Source: Neobacillus mesonae
Lineage (GTDB): Bacteria; Bacillota; Bacilli; Bacillales; Cytobacillaceae
Assembly (NCBI RefSeq): GCF_023715155.1
Contig: NZ_JAMBNQ010000020.1
Coordinates: 1 to 64,000 of the forward strand
Direction of reading: 5' to 3'
DNA: 64,000 nucleotides
This document shows positions 36,634-45,968 of the stretch, piece by piece. Within the stretch, counting starts at the first letter, position 1. Each line of letters starts with the position of its first letter. A model generated the notes under the pieces. It was not told the origin of the DNA and ran no database searches. It worked only from the letters and a program-made list of their open reading frames with translations. The translations under genes and the position numbers were made by a program.

Positions 36634-39291
36634 TTATACATTATAACTTGCTTCTTGGATTGCCTCCAAATCGGATTCTGAAATCAATACTTCACGAGGC
36701 TTGCTGCCATTTGCACTTGTAATGTATCCATTTTGTTCAAAGCTGTCCATCAACCTTGCTGCACGGTTATAACCAATTTTAAACCGACGCTGCAGGCTTG
36801 AGGTGGAAGCAACCCCTTGGTCAACAATAAATTCACATGCCTCAAAGAACAGCTCATCCTCTTCTTCCGTTACCTGTGCCTTTTTTAATAATTCTTCCTG
36901 CTCAAATAAATAATCTGGTGCCTGCTGCTCTCTGACGTGTCCAACTACAAGATCAATTTCTTCATCAGATACAAATGTACCTTGCAGACGGATTGGTTTT
37001 GATGAGCCATTTTCTAAGAACAGCATGTCGCCCCGTCCTAATAATTTCTCCGCACCGCTAATATCAATAATGGTCCGGGAATCAACCTGTGATGACACCG
37101 AGAATGCAATACGGGTTGGAATATTGGCTTTAATTAGTCCGGTGATAACATCTACAGAAGGCCTTTGGGTTGCGATTATTAAATGAATCCCACAGGCCCT
37201 GGCTTTTTGAGCTATACGGCAAATCGCTTCCTCTACATCAGCCGGAGACATCATCATCAAATCAGCCAGTTCATCAATGATGATGACGATATACGGAAGT
37301 TTATCGGAATATTGCTTATGCTCCATAGCCAGTTCATTAAACCGACTTATGTCACGAACACCTGTATGGGCAAATAATTCATAACGCCGTTCCATCTCGT
37401 CGACAGCCCATTTCAAGGCAGCCGTTGCAGCTTTCACATCCGTTATTACAGGACTGACAAGGTGTGGAATCCGATTATACGGTGCGAGTTCGACCATTTT
37501 TGGATCGATAAGCAGCAAGCGCAAATCCTCAGGTAATGCCTTATATAACAAACTGATTAGAATTGAATTTACACAAACACTTTTCCCAGAACCTGTTGCT
37601 CCGGCAATCAAGCCGTGCGGCATCTTTTTTAAATCCGTCACAATTGGCTTTCCTGCAATATCAAGACCAAGAACGGCTGTTAACGGTGAAGCAGATTCTT
37701 CAAAAGTACGGGTTTGAATGATTTCACTTATTTGTACCGGCCTTGAAATTTGATTAGGCACTTCAATCCCGATTGTGTGCTTTCCTGGAATAGGTGCTTC
37801 CATCCGGATATCCCTTGCAGCAAGGCTTAATTTAATATCATCACTAAGATTGGTAATTTTGTTGACCTTTACGCCTGGCTCCGGCTGGACTTCAAACCTA
37901 GTTACTGCAGGACCTTGTGTAACATTCACAACACCGGCACTAACATTAAAGTTTTGCAGCGTTTGATTTAGTAGCTCTTGCTGTTGATCCAGCCACTCCG
38001 TATCTTTCCCTTTCGAAACCGGAGGCTTTAACAAACCATAGTCAGGAAAGGTGTAATGGGCTTCGTCATCAGATTGTTTAACCCCATCCACGTTCTTAAT
38101 CTGCTGCACATTTGATTCTTGAACAAGTACCGGTATTGGTTCTATGCTTGATTCTTGGACGGTAACCGGTATTGGTTCTTCGCTTGATTCTTGAACTGTA
38201 ACGGCTATTGGTTCTTCACTTGATTCTTGAACAGCAACCGCTATTGGTTCTTCACTTGATTCTTGAACTGTAACGGCTATTGGTTCTTCACTTGATTCTT
38301 GTACAGCAACCGGTATTGGTTTTTGTTCCGTTGGTGTTTCTTTCTGCGTTTCCAGAGATTTTTGTTCGTTCGCATTCGGCTTGGTTCTTCTTGTCTGCTT
38401 GTGCCAATCCCATTTTTGCTTATCCTGTTTTAACATCATCACATTAAACGGCAAATGCGATCTTTCAGACCTGGCTGACCTTCTTTTTTCAATATTTTCC
38501 TCTTTTAAAAATGGTTCATCATTTTTTTCTTTAAGGACATCCACCTTATTCTCTGTTTTTTCCTGATGGGAAACGGGCTCTTCATATGTATTTTCAAGAT
38601 CATAATCTCTTTCAGCTCGTTCTAACGCTTCAGTTAAAACATCCGAAATTCCCTTGTTCTGTTCAGCAATTGTTACAGCTGCCTCTAGTTCAGTCTGCAT
38701 CTGAATATCCTTTTCTGCCTCTTGTTCAGTCTGCATCTGAATATCCTTTTCTGCCTCTTGTTCAGTCTGCATCTGAATATCCTTTTCTGCCTCTTGTTCA
38801 GTCTGCATCTGAATATCTTTTTCTGCCTTTTCTTCAATAACTTGCTGTGATTCGGCTTCTGATTGCAAAAAATGGCTTAATTCATGCTCTACGATGGCAG
38901 TTGATTTTTTTCGCCGATGAAACCCAAACACCGGTGATGGAATTTCAGTCGGATGGAATGGACCATGAATTTTTGGCTGAGGCTGCTCTTTTTTTATTTT
39001 TGGCGGGTCAGCCTCTTTAGAACTCATTTTACTTTGATTGGTACTGCTTTTTTCAGCCTGACTATTTTTTCGGCTTTTTGGTCTTTCTTCCCTGGGTGTT
39101 GTTTTACTAAACATCATTGATGAAGAAGAAGGTCCTTTAGGATATTGATAAGAAACTTTAACATCAACATCTTTTACATAGTCATCTGGCGGTGATAAGT
39201 CTCCCGTTTTATCATTATGAAAAAAACGTTCCTCAAATTCATCTTCACCGTCTTTTTTTAACTTTTGAAATAAGTTTTGGATCCAGCTCAA
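36634..39291 (-). CDS. sftA: DNA translocase SftA (FtsK/SpoIIIE family)
   Basis: An ~885-residue soluble translocase acting at the septum; no membrane helices at the N-terminus, unlike SpoIIIE. The start is taken as TTG at 39291 giving MSWIQNLFQKLKKDGEDEFEERF; the ribosome site is weak. A linker of ~400 residues contains four 12-residue AEKDIQMQTEQE-type repeats and six 12-residue VAVQESSEEPIA-type repeats. The motor has Walker A 'LIAGATGSGKSVCVNSIL', Walker B 'YIVIIIDELADLMMM' and a C-terminal gamma winged helix 'FIVDQGVASTSSLQRRFKIGYNRAARLMDSFEQNGYI'. Confidence 0.93.
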   Translation of the reverse strand: MSWIQNLFQKLKKDGEDEFEERFFHNDKTGDLSPPDDYVKDVDVKVSYQYPKGPSSSSMMFSKTTPREERPKSRKNSQAEKSSTNQSKMSSKEADPPKIKKEQPQPKIHGPFHPTEIPSPVFGFHRRKKSTAIVEHELSHFLQSEAESQQVIEEKAEKDIQMQTEQEAEKDIQMQTEQEAEKDIQMQTEQEAEKDIQMQTELEAAVTIAEQNKGISDVLTEALERAERDYDLENTYEEPVSHQEKTENKVDVLKEKNDEPFLKEENIEKRRSARSERSHLPFNVMMLKQDKQKWDWHKQTRRTKPNANEQKSLETQKETPTEQKPIPVAVQESSEEPIAVTVQESSEEPIAVAVQESSEEPIAVTVQESSEEPIPVTVQESSIEPIPVLVQESNVQQIKNVDGVKQSDDEAHYTFPDYGLLKPPVSKGKDTEWLDQQQELLNQTLQNFNVSAGVVNVTQGPAVTRFEVQPEPGVKVNKITNLSDDIKLSLAARDIRMEAPIPGKHTIGIEVPNQISRPVQISEIIQTRTFEESASPLTAVLGLDIAGKPIVTDLKKMPHGLIAGATGSGKSVCVNSILISLLYKALPEDLRLLLIDPKMVELAPYNRIPHLVSPVITDVKAATAALKWAVDEMERRYELFAHTGVRDISRFNELAMEHKQYSDKLPYIVIIIDELADLMMMSPADVEEAICRIAQKARACGIHLIIATQRPSVDVITGLIKANIPTRIAFSVSSQVDSRTIIDISGAEKLLGRGDMLFLENGSSKPIRLQGTFVSDEEIDLVVGHVREQQAPDYLFEQEELLKKAQVTEEEDELFFEACEFIVDQGVASTSSLQRRFKIGYNRAARLMDSFEQNGYITSANGSKPREVLISESDLEAIQEASYNV
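38100..38325. repeat. 36-bp tandem repeats in sftA (six units)
   Basis: About six in-frame 36-bp units encode 12-residue blocks of the form V-x-V-Q-E-S-S-E-E-P-I-x. Units differ by a few bases, for example Ala/Thr and Pro/Ala changes. They lie in the linker before the motor. Confidence 0.85.
38684..38830. repeat. 36-bp tandem repeats in sftA (four units)
   Basis: Four almost identical 36-bp units encode AEKDIQMQTEQE blocks. The near identity suggests recent expansion. Confidence 0.9.
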
Positions 39292-39439
39292 AACTATCAC
39301 TCTTTCTACTTCATCTATCATTCTATTTTAACAGCATTTTTATTTTTTTCGACACATTTCTGTAGAATTAGTCAAATTCTCTTATTTTCTGAATTGACCA
39401 ATGTAAAAAGGACCAAATATATGGTCCTCTCCCTGTTTT

Positions 39440-39560
39440 ATCCCGCATTAACGGGCAGCAAGCCCCCGTTTCATGGCTTAGCATAAGCAGGAAGTATAAG
39501 CGGGGGCAACTGCTGGTTCAACTAAAAATCAGTGGAGATGACACCTCCCTGCTGATTGTA
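39440..39560. repeat. Cluster of palindromes between ytpQ and sftA
   Basis: Three nested inverted repeats: CCCG/CGGG (39442-39454), GCCCCCG/CGGGGGC (39462-39468 and 39501-39507) and AATCAGTGGAG/CTCCCTGCTGATT (39528-39556). The last, read on the minus strand, ends in TTTTTAG and can terminate ytpQ. The rest resembles an intergenic repeat. In B. subtilis ytpR is encoded here; it is missing. Confidence 0.65.
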
Positions 39561-39568
39561 GTTACAGT

Positions 39569-40357
39569 TTATTTGTTTTTCCCAAGGATGAAAATAGGCT
39601 CTAATTCACCATTTTCATAATAAAAGGATAATGCCGTAATCGGTACATGCCCGCTTGCAAAAAAGCTCATTGTCATTTGTGCAAGTACATCATACCCTCG
39701 ATCATTACGAACATCTGCAATAATCAATACATCCTGATGTGGAACAGCCAATACCATTTTTCCTTCAATTTTCTTTTCAATCTCATTCAAGAAGCCTTTA
39801 TTTAAAATCCGGCTTGCATCATAACCATCATTCGTGTTTAAAAAATAGAAAATGTTCCCTGCCACCTGATCTTCTTTTAAAGAAGTTGATAAAGATCTTA
39901 CATTAAACAAAGCAATTTCTTTTATCCTATTCGTATCCCAGCCCTCTTTTTCAAGAAGTTTTGAATCAATTAACCGATATGTTTTCCCCATATCATATGC
40001 ATAATAAATTCTTGTTTCAGCGGTATGATCATCTGTTAAAAAACGAATACCCTCTTTTGATTCTAGTGGAAATGAAGTAGAGCGAATGACTGGGAAAATT
40101 CTCTTCTCATGGTCATTTAATTGAATAGGGCTTTCCATTGCCTTTAGACCCTCTTCTACATAATAGACAACTTCTTCAATAGCCTTTTCCTTTTCGGTAT
40201 GCCACTTTGCCACAATATTTGAAATGGATACGGTTATTCCTTTTCCGGCCTTTGCACTTTCAATTCGCAGTTCATCTTTCTCACGGTCATAGGAAATGAT
40301 TCTGTCTTCGCCCGAAAAGCGTGACTCTAATTCACGTTTCATTTTTATACTATCCAT
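39569..40357 (-). CDS. ytpQ: DUF1444 protein YtpQ
   Basis: A 262-residue soluble protein of the DUF1444 family, starting [14 protein letters not shown]; the ATG at 40357 is spaced correctly from GGAGG, while the one at 40363 overlaps it. Recognisable stretches: '[17 protein letters not shown]', '[12 protein letters not shown]', '[38 protein letters not shown]' and '[24 protein letters not shown]'. The function is not established. It lies downstream of ytpP, separated by a terminator. Confidence 0.88.
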   Translation of the reverse strand: MDSIKMKRELESRFSGEDRIISYDREKDELRIESAKAGKGITVSISNIVAKWHTEKEKAIEEVVYYVEEGLKAMESPIQLNDHEKRIFPVIRSTSFPLESKEGIRFLTDDHTAETRIYYAYDMGKTYRLIDSKLLEKEGWDTNRIKEIALFNVRSLSTSLKEDQVAGNIFYFLNTNDGYDASRILNKGFLNEIEKKIEGKMVLAVPHQDVLIIADVRNDRGYDVLAQMTMSFFASGHVPITALSFYYENGELEPIFILGKNK

Positions 40358-40402
40358 CTTCATCCTCCTTTCATTTCGGAGTCATTTCTTTTTATTTTAC
40401 AT

Positions 40403-40437
40403 GAAAAAACCTCCTTCTCCAAAGGAAGGAGGTTTGC
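40403..40437 (-). terminator. Terminator after ytpP
   Basis: AAACCTCCTT/AAGGAGGTTT perfect 10-bp stem with a T-run on the minus strand. Confidence 0.9.
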
Positions 40438-40439
40438 CA

Positions 40440-40754
40440 TTATTTCAAGCCCTTAATAAAGTTTTCAATTTCTTCTTTTGTCTTTCTGTCCTTGCTGACA
40501 AATCTTCCAAGTTCTTTACCATCCTCAAAAGCAATAAAGCTAGGAATACCGAAAACATCCAGCTGTTGGCAAACATCAATATAATCATCACGGTCTACAT
40601 GAATAAAAGTAAACTCTGGGAAATCTGATTCTATTTCAGGTAATACTGGTTCTATGAAACGGCAATCTGGACACCAGCCCGCAGAAAACATAAAAATGGT
40701 TTTTCCTTGATTACGAAGCTGCTCAAATTGCTCCATTGATTCTAGATTTTTCAT
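40440..40754 (-). CDS. ytpP: Thioredoxin-like protein YtpP
   Basis: A 104-residue thioredoxin-fold protein. The active site is 'FSAGWCPDCRFIEPVLPEIE' (CPDC, residues ~27-30), with the cis-Pro in 'VFGIPSFIAFEDGKELGRF'. CPDC differs from the canonical CGPC and is usual for YtpP. Start ATG behind GGAGGC. The 303 bases upstream (40755-41057) hold no gene or clear signal that I can identify. Confidence 0.93.
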   Translation of the reverse strand: MKNLESMEQFEQLRNQGKTIFMFSAGWCPDCRFIEPVLPEIESDFPEFTFIHVDRDDYIDVCQQLDVFGIPSFIAFEDGKELGRFVSKDRKTKEEIENFIKGLK

Positions 40755-41057
40755 GTCAAAGCCTCCATCTGCCTTATTATTATTTAAGGTTCCTTCACAT
40801 AATAGCAGTCTAAGGACCCATTAGTCCAACAAAAAGCAATCATTGATTAAACGACATTCACTAATCCACAGGCACTCTCTTTGAAACTATTTCTTCGCTT
40901 TCCACACCCGTCTTGCCCCATAAAACACACTATACGGCTGTTTCTTTTCCGTCTTTGCTTATCTCTCTATGAGACTGTTCCTTCACGTTCACCGCCTGAA
41001 CTGTCCCATAGATACTCCTTATAAGTTTGTTTTCTTAACCTTCCATCATTTCAAAAA

Positions 41058-41579
41058 TCAGCGGCTATTATGTTTTTGCTGATAAGCAAATTGCCCTGCT
41101 AATAGATTTATTACATGGGTGAACATTTCTGCACGATTAACCGCCTCATTTGTAAAGACACCGATAGCGCCTTCGTGTTTCCTTACATTTTTCTTTTTTA
41201 CATAGTCCTCCATTACAGGTCCAAGTTCTTCACCAGAACGCAGTCTTGATGCCACTTCCTCAGGAAGTAAAATCCGCGCACCACCGGCTATTATAGGTTC
41301 CATGCCCCTGGCTGCCAAGGCACCCCAGTTACACATCAAAAGACCATATGCCGTTTCTTGAACTCCCCCCTCAAGTCCAATGCCAATATCACCTTCCCCT
41401 TCACGAAGCGCACCTTCTGCCCTGTTGATTGCCCCCTTAATCGTTTCTTCATCCAAAAAAGGCTGTCCACTTACTCCTGACGGGATATCAAGAGAAATGT
41501 ATTGAGTGTCTTGATGAATAAAACTATTTTTTACCGCCTGAACTTTTGCCGGGTTCTTTGACCCAATGATGATTTTCAT
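41058..41579 (-). CDS. DUF84 family NTPase (inosine/xanthosine triphosphatase-like)
   Basis: A 173-residue protein starting MKIIIGSKNPAKVQAVKNSF at 41579 behind GAGGAGATG. The N-terminal 'GSKNPAKVQAV' and 'GIGLEGGVQ...LMCNWGALAA' and 'LPEEVASRLRSGEELGPVMEDYV...KHEGAIGVFTN' are hallmarks of DUF84/YjjX, an ITPase-fold enzyme that hydrolyses non-canonical purine triphosphates in E. coli. It lies just downstream of the M42 peptidase gene, with a terminator between them. Substrate here is inferred. Confidence 0.85.
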   Translation of the reverse strand: MKIIIGSKNPAKVQAVKNSFIHQDTQYISLDIPSGVSGQPFLDEETIKGAINRAEGALREGEGDIGIGLEGGVQETAYGLLMCNWGALAARGMEPIIAGGARILLPEEVASRLRSGEELGPVMEDYVKKKNVRKHEGAIGVFTNEAVNRAEMFTHVINLLAGQFAYQQKHNSR

Positions 41580-41597
41580 TAAATTACATCTCCTCGT

Positions 41598-41632
41598 AAA
41601 AAAGAGAGGCAAGTTCTCCAATGCCTCCCTTT
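41598..41632 (-). terminator. Terminator after the M42 peptidase gene
   Basis: GAGGCA/TGCCTC stem followed by CTTTTTTACG on the minus strand. Confidence 0.75.
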
Positions 41633-41636
41633 AACA

Positions 41637-42710
41637 TTAACTATTTGCTTTAATCGTATCCACTGCAGCTTTGTCGCAGGCTTTAACTAATTTCACTAAT
41701 AATTCCTTAGCAGCCGCATAATCATCGACATGGATAATAGAGGCATGGGTATGAATATAACGTGAACAAATACCAATTACCGCACTAGGGATTCCTTCAT
41801 TTAGGAGGTGAACCCGACCGGCATCTGTCCCACCCTGTGAGACAAAATATTGATAAGGAATGTTATTTGTTTCTGCCATATCAAGAACAAACTCCCGCAT
41901 TCCGCGATGGGTAACCATGGACCTGTCAAGGATACGGAGCAGTGTCCCTTTCCCTAATTGACCAAATTCATTTTTATCTCCGCTTGCATCATTGGCCGGA
42001 CTTGCATCTAGAGCAAAAAAGATATCAGGCTTAATCATATTTGCCGCAGTTTGGGCACCGCGCAGCCCAACCTCTTCTTGAACAGTTGCTCCAGAGTATA
42101 AGACGTTTGGCAATGTTTCATCTTTCAGTTCTTGTAACAGCTCAATCGCCAAACCGCAGCCATACCGGTTATCCCATGCCTTTGCCATAATTTTCTTCTT
42201 GTTAGCCATTGGGGTAAACGGACAGATTGGCAAAATGGCCTGACCAGGTTTAATTCCCATACGTTCAGCATCTTCCCGGTCATCAGCACCAACATCGATC
42301 AGCATATTTTTTTGTTCCATCGGTTTATTTTTCTTTGATTCATCTAAAAGGTGCGGCGGAATCGAACCTATTACACCAATAATTGGACCATTTTTCGTCA
42401 TCACCTGAACTCTTTGGGCAAGCAGAACCTGACTCCACCATCCTCCCAGCGGCTGGAATCGAATCATCCCATTATCGGTTATAGCCGTTACCATGAATCC
42501 TACTTCATCCATGTGACCAGCAACCATAATGGTCGGTCCAGTTTCATCGCCTCTTTTTACACCAAATATACTTCCAAGCTTATCTTGGACGATTTCATCC
42601 GAGAAGGGCGCCAGCTGTTCCCTCATAAATTTTCGGACTGCATGTTCATTTCCTGACGCGCCAGGCAGTTCCGTCAATGTTTGAAAAAGCTTTAATGTTT
42701 GATCATTCAT
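41637..42710 (-). CDS. ytoP: M42-family metallo-aminopeptidase YtoP
   Basis: A 357-residue dinuclear metalloaminopeptidase. Metal ligands and catalytic residues: '[12 protein letters not shown]' (His and Asp, ~65-76), '[15 protein letters not shown]' (~178), '[18 protein letters not shown]' (Glu pair, ~207-224), 'ALDASPAND' and the C-terminal His in '[10 protein letters not shown]'. All are present, so the enzyme should be active. Start ATG behind AAAGGAGC. Family members form large tetrahedral complexes. Confidence 0.93.
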   Translation of the reverse strand: MNDQTLKLFQTLTELPGASGNEHAVRKFMREQLAPFSDEIVQDKLGSIFGVKRGDETGPTIMVAGHMDEVGFMVTAITDNGMIRFQPLGGWWSQVLLAQRVQVMTKNGPIIGVIGSIPPHLLDESKKNKPMEQKNMLIDVGADDREDAERMGIKPGQAILPICPFTPMANKKKIMAKAWDNRYGCGLAIELLQELKDETLPNVLYSGATVQEEVGLRGAQTAANMIKPDIFFALDASPANDASGDKNEFGQLGKGTLLRILDRSMVTHRGMREFVLDMAETNNIPYQYFVSQGGTDAGRVHLLNEGIPSAVIGICSRYIHTHASIIHVDDYAAAKELLVKLVKACDKAAVDTIKANS

Positions 42711-42899
42711 GGACTGTAAGCTCCTTTAATTGTATTCTAAATAATATGTATACAAATTATTTTACAGAATTACGGTTTGTCTTACCAACATTTCATTTTC
42801 AATATCAGTAATATTACCTTCTTCCTGTTAAATACGATATACTAAGGGAAAATGTTTACATGCAATCTTTTCCATTTTTAATCTTGGAGGTCCTATTAA

Positions 42900-43217
42900 A
42901 TGAACTGGAGATCTTTTATTATTGGAGCTGCGATTGGAATTCTCAGCGGCTACACGGCACGGGAACTTCTAAACAAAAAGGCAAGAGTTTCACCTGAAAA
43001 AGTTTTAGAAAACGTTAAAAAGCAATTTAATCAAAATGGACCAATAACAGGTTCATGGATTCATATGACAGCAGAGCCATATGAAAAACAACAAATTCAG
43101 TATCAAGTCTATAAAGGCGGCATTTCTAAAAATGTGGATGGAAACAATGAACAATATGAATTCGCCGCTGATGCCACAACCGGCACCCTGATTGATGTCC
43201 GCCGTATAGCATCTTAA
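42900..43217 (+). CDS. ytzB: PepSY-like small membrane-anchored protein YtzB
   Basis: A 105-residue protein with an N-terminal membrane helix (residues 5-20, SFIIGAAIGILSGYTA) and a single PepSY-type domain: 'SPEKVLENVKKQFNQNGPITGSWIHMTAEPYEKQQIQYQVYKGGISKNVDGNNEQYEFAADATTGTLIDVRRI'. Start ATG behind TGGAGG. It probably faces outside the membrane. Convergent with ytnP. PepSY domains often regulate proteases, but no target is evident. Confidence 0.87.
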   Translation: MNWRSFIIGAAIGILSGYTARELLNKKARVSPEKVLENVKKQFNQNGPITGSWIHMTAEPYEKQQIQYQVYKGGISKNVDGNNEQYEFAADATTGTLIDVRRIAS

Positions 43218-43255
43218 AAGCCGTATCCACACGGGTACGGCTTCCTTTTATTTTG
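43216..43255. terminator. Bidirectional terminator, ytzB / ytnP
   Basis: AAGCCGTA(tcc)/(ggg)TACGGCTT hairpin with T-rich flanks between convergent genes. Confidence 0.85.
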
Positions 43256-44087
43256 TACGTTTTATACTTTCCACTATTTGACCGTCAGGCCCCCACTTAA
43301 CTGCACGGTATAAACAATCATGATAAAAAGTAAACCATGCATTCTTCTCCATGGCAAATGGCTGCCACTTCCCTTTTGCTGAAATGGAATCCATTGGATA
43401 ATCATCATAAGCCATCACCCACAACACATTTTGATGGGCATGCGTGGCTAAAATATCAGCCATATGAATCGCCATTTCTCCTCCATCTTCAATTATGATA
43501 ATGGAATGACCATTACTGTGCCCGCCTGTATGAATCATCCGAATTGGTCCCAAGCTCCAGGTTTCTTCAAATGGCTCTACCTGCATTTCAATAGCTTCCC
43601 AATTTTCCTTCCAGTATGTACTTTTTGAACGGATATTGGGATTTCTCATTTCATCCCATTCGATTTGTGAGGTAATAATTTTTGCATTTGGAAATACAGA
43701 TACATATTCCCCGTTCACAGGTTTGGTTAAACCACAGGCATGGTCGAAATGTAAATGGGTCATTAACACATAATCTATTTTGGATGGATCAAGGCCTAAG
43801 CTTTCTAAAGAAGAGTCCACTTCTGATTCCCTTGTCACACCATAATTACGAATCTGTTTTTCCGTTAATTTCCCCTTGCCGATTCCAGTTTCAATTAAGA
43901 TATTCTTTCCATCCGCTTGAACCAGAATAGGATCTGTAGGTAATTCGATTTGGTTTTTTTCATTTACAGGATATTTTTTTGACCAAAGCGGTTTTGGCAC
44001 CACTCCAAACATGGCTCCACCGTCTAAATTGGTGATACCGCCGGTTAACCAGTAAAGAGACACGTCTCCAATTTTCAAAGTATCCAT
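43248..44087 (-). CDS. ytnP: Metallo-beta-lactamase fold lactonase YtnP
   Basis: A 279-residue MBL-fold protein. The zinc-binding motif is '[12 protein letters not shown]' (~110-121), followed by the third ligand in '[15 protein letters not shown]' and an Asp in '[11 protein letters not shown]'. The N-terminal '[28 protein letters not shown]' is characteristic of YtnP-type N-acyl-homoserine-lactonase-like proteins. The start is an ATG behind AGGAG (44087, or 44090). B. subtilis YtnP has lactonase activity; the substrate here is inferred. malS, next to it in B. subtilis, is absent. Confidence 0.9.
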   Translation of the reverse strand: MDTLKIGDVSLYWLTGGITNLDGGAMFGVVPKPLWSKKYPVNEKNQIELPTDPILVQADGKNILIETGIGKGKLTEKQIRNYGVTRESEVDSSLESLGLDPSKIDYVLMTHLHFDHACGLTKPVNGEYVSVFPNAKIITSQIEWDEMRNPNIRSKSTYWKENWEAIEMQVEPFEETWSLGPIRMIHTGGHSNGHSIIIIEDGGEMAIHMADILATHAHQNVLWVMAYDDYPMDSISAKGKWQPFAMEKNAWFTFYHDCLYRAVKWGPDGQIVESIKRTK

Positions 44088-44211
44088 CATTTCATCTCCT
44101 TTCCTATAGTTTAACATTACCTGACAATTATGAAAATTAAAAAGACAACCCTTTAAAAGAGTTTGTCTACAGTCTTTTTTCTTTTAAAATAGAAATAGGT
44201 AAATAGTGTAG

Positions 44212-44338
44212 GTTGATTTCCATTCCGGGTGGAGGCTTTTCGCGGGCGGGGCCGAGCCGCTTCCCTCGCTACGCTCAGTCCAGGGTCTCGACTTTCCCGC
44301 TTTTCCCGCAGGAGTCGCCACCCTCCGCTCCAATCAAC
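44212..44338 (-). repeat. GTTGATT...ATCAAC repeat, copy 2 (inverted)
   Basis: A 127-bp GC-rich block. On the plus strand it begins GTTGATTTCCATTCC and ends CCGCTCCAATCAAC, the reverse orientation of the copy at 45840. It contains the GGTCTCG and CCCGCAGGAGTCG motifs shared with other copies. It lies in the left subterminal part of the IS. Confidence 0.8.
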
Positions 44339-44621
44339 ATCAACGTTTTAAACATTGGATAAAATACTTTCGAGGTGACGTACCAAGATGACGAGAAACC
44401 AATCAAATGAAGCGGACATTTAGAAATGCTGACAATTGATCAATTAGTTCCTGAAGATCATTTAGTACGCAAGCTAGAGTCAGCTATTGATTTTTCGTTC
44501 ATCTATCCCTTGGTTCAACAACTATATTAAGGGATTGGTCGTCCAAGTATCGACCCCGTAATTTTGTTTAAGATGGTCTTCATACAGTACATATTTGGCA
44601 TACATTCCATGCGCCAAACCA

Positions 44622-44995
44622 TAAATAAAGGCTGTTTTCGTAAACTATGTTGTTATGCCAAGAAAAGCGGTGGTTTATTCTATTTAGGAATAAGCGGACT
44701 CTGCGAAAAAGCTGGATTACAGGATAGCCCCCTTGAAAGTAAAAAATAAGCGGAAGTTTTCCCGTTATTTGCAAAATTAAACTTAAATAGTAAAAAATAA
44801 GCGGAGTTTTTTCCGTTATTCAATGAAAAGCACCCGATTTTAGCAGTTTAAAATCAAATAAGGGAAATTCCTCCGTCTATTTCAGCTAATTAACATCCAA
44901 TTTCCTAAATAAGGGGAATTTCTACCCCTATTTTTTGAACGAATCTTAAAAAGGGAGCAAAAAGCAACAATCTTTTAGAAAAGAGCCTAAATAAA
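44622..44995. mobile_element. 358-bp MITE-like element with 8-bp target duplication
   Basis: TAAATAAA occurs at 44622-44629 and again at 44988-44995. Between them (44630-44987) the ends are inverted repeats, GGCTGTTTTCGTAAA and GGCTCTTTTCTAAAA, similar over about 25 bases. The 8-bp duplication and GGCT ends recall ISL3-type elements. It encodes no transposase. It interrupts the IS1182 transposase between 'HSMRQTI' and 'EIETNMDYR'. Confidence 0.8.
44745..44932. repeat. Four 25-nt palindromic units inside the MITE
   Basis: Units at 44745-44769, 44796-44820, 44857-44881 and 44908-44932 each run from AATAAG to TATT with a GC-containing core (for example AATAAGCGG...CCGTTATT and AATAAGGGG...CCCCTATT). 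All are 25 bases and each can fold into a short hairpin. The first two are close copies; the others have diverged. Confidence 0.8.
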
Positions 44996-45839
44996 AGAAA
45001 TTGAAACAAACATGGACTATCGATGATTTCTAGGATTTGGTTTCTACACAGAAGTCCCTCACTTCTCTACCTTCGGTAAAAATTATGAGCGTCGCTTTCA
45101 CAATACCGATGTGTTCGAAGACATCTTTTACCACATTTTGAAGGAGATTATGGATAAGGGATTGCTGTCTGCTGACCATATTTTCTTAGATTACACGGGA
45201 AAAGCCATTTCCTTCTGAGAAATTTGAAAAAGAAGAATGGAAAGAAATTAAGGAAAGTACCACAGACCCAGAAAGTGGCTACTATGTGAAAGATGAACGA
45301 ACCAAACAGTTTGCGTATTCGTTCCATGCAACTACCGATGAAAAAGGATTTGTATTAGGTACGATAGTGACTCCGAGAAATATGCATGATAATCATCTGT
45401 TACAGCCTCTTTTCGAGAAGGTTATAGAAAAAGTTAAGAAGCCACTTGCAATCGCTGCTTACGCAGCTTATAAAACACCAGCGATCACGAACTTTCTATT
45501 AGAGAATCAAATGCAGCGATTTGGACTGAATGTCCGTTTCTATCGAAAGTGTACCGAGAGTAAAAACCATCAAAAGCTTATACAACGTCATATTTGGGAG
45601 GCTTATTTAGAAGAGGTAGAACATCTACGCCACAATGATGAAATCAAACAGATATATGCGAGACGCAAGGAGACGATTAAACGTGTCATTGCAGATGCAA
45701 AGGAAAAGCATGGTATGCGATGGACAACCCTACGGGGTCTAAAAAAATTGTCTATGCAGGCGATGCTTACGTTTGCTTCTATGAATTTGAAAAAATTAGC
45801 AAATTGGACGTGGAAAATGGTTTGAAAGAGCTCAAACTA

Positions 45840-45968
45840 GTTGATTGGAGTGGAAGGTGTTTGACTCCTGGGGGATTAGCGTTACAGGCGAGACCCCGCA
45901 GGAGCTTCAGCGACGAGGAGGCTCGGCGAACGCCCCTCGGAAAGCAAACACCTGGAACGGAAATCAAC
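45840..45968 (+). repeat. GTTGATT...ATCAAC repeat, copy 3
   Basis: A 129-bp block from GTTGATTGGAGTGGAAGG to CTGGAACGGAAATCAAC, with GACTCCTG, GAGACCCCGCAGGAG and CGACGAGGAGGCTCGGC inside. It is in the right subterminal part of the IS, inverted relative to copy 2. Confidence 0.85.

Larger units (their letters stand above)
44375..45825 (+). pseudogene. IS1182-family transposase, multiply disrupted
   Basis: From a GTG at 44375 behind GAGG the frame reads an N-terminus (TYQDDEKPIK, stop, SGHLEMLTIDQLVPEDHLVRKLE) typical of IS1182 transposases. Further in-frame stops interrupt it at 'QQLY' and 'MDYR', a 358-bp element splits it after 'HSMRQTI', and at least two internal deletions remove catalytic-core sequence. 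The C-terminus 'RRKETIKRVIADAKEKHGMRWTTLRGLKKLSMQAMLTFASMNLKKLANWTW' is recognisable. It cannot make active transposase. Confidence 0.9.

Noticed and set aside
38586-38840. Repetitive plus-strand protein with SASEYPFLPLVQ units
   Set aside because: Antisense shadow of the sftA 36-bp repeats.
40755-41057. Hidden gene in the ytpP upstream gap
   Set aside because: No frame with a start, ribosome site and plausible composition on either strand.
43248-44087. Quorum-quenching or defence island
   Set aside because: YtnP is a conserved chromosomal gene in this synteny block with no associated system.
44564-44749. Small protein overlapping the IS
   Set aside because: Chimera of transposase sequence and MITE sequence across the insertion junction.
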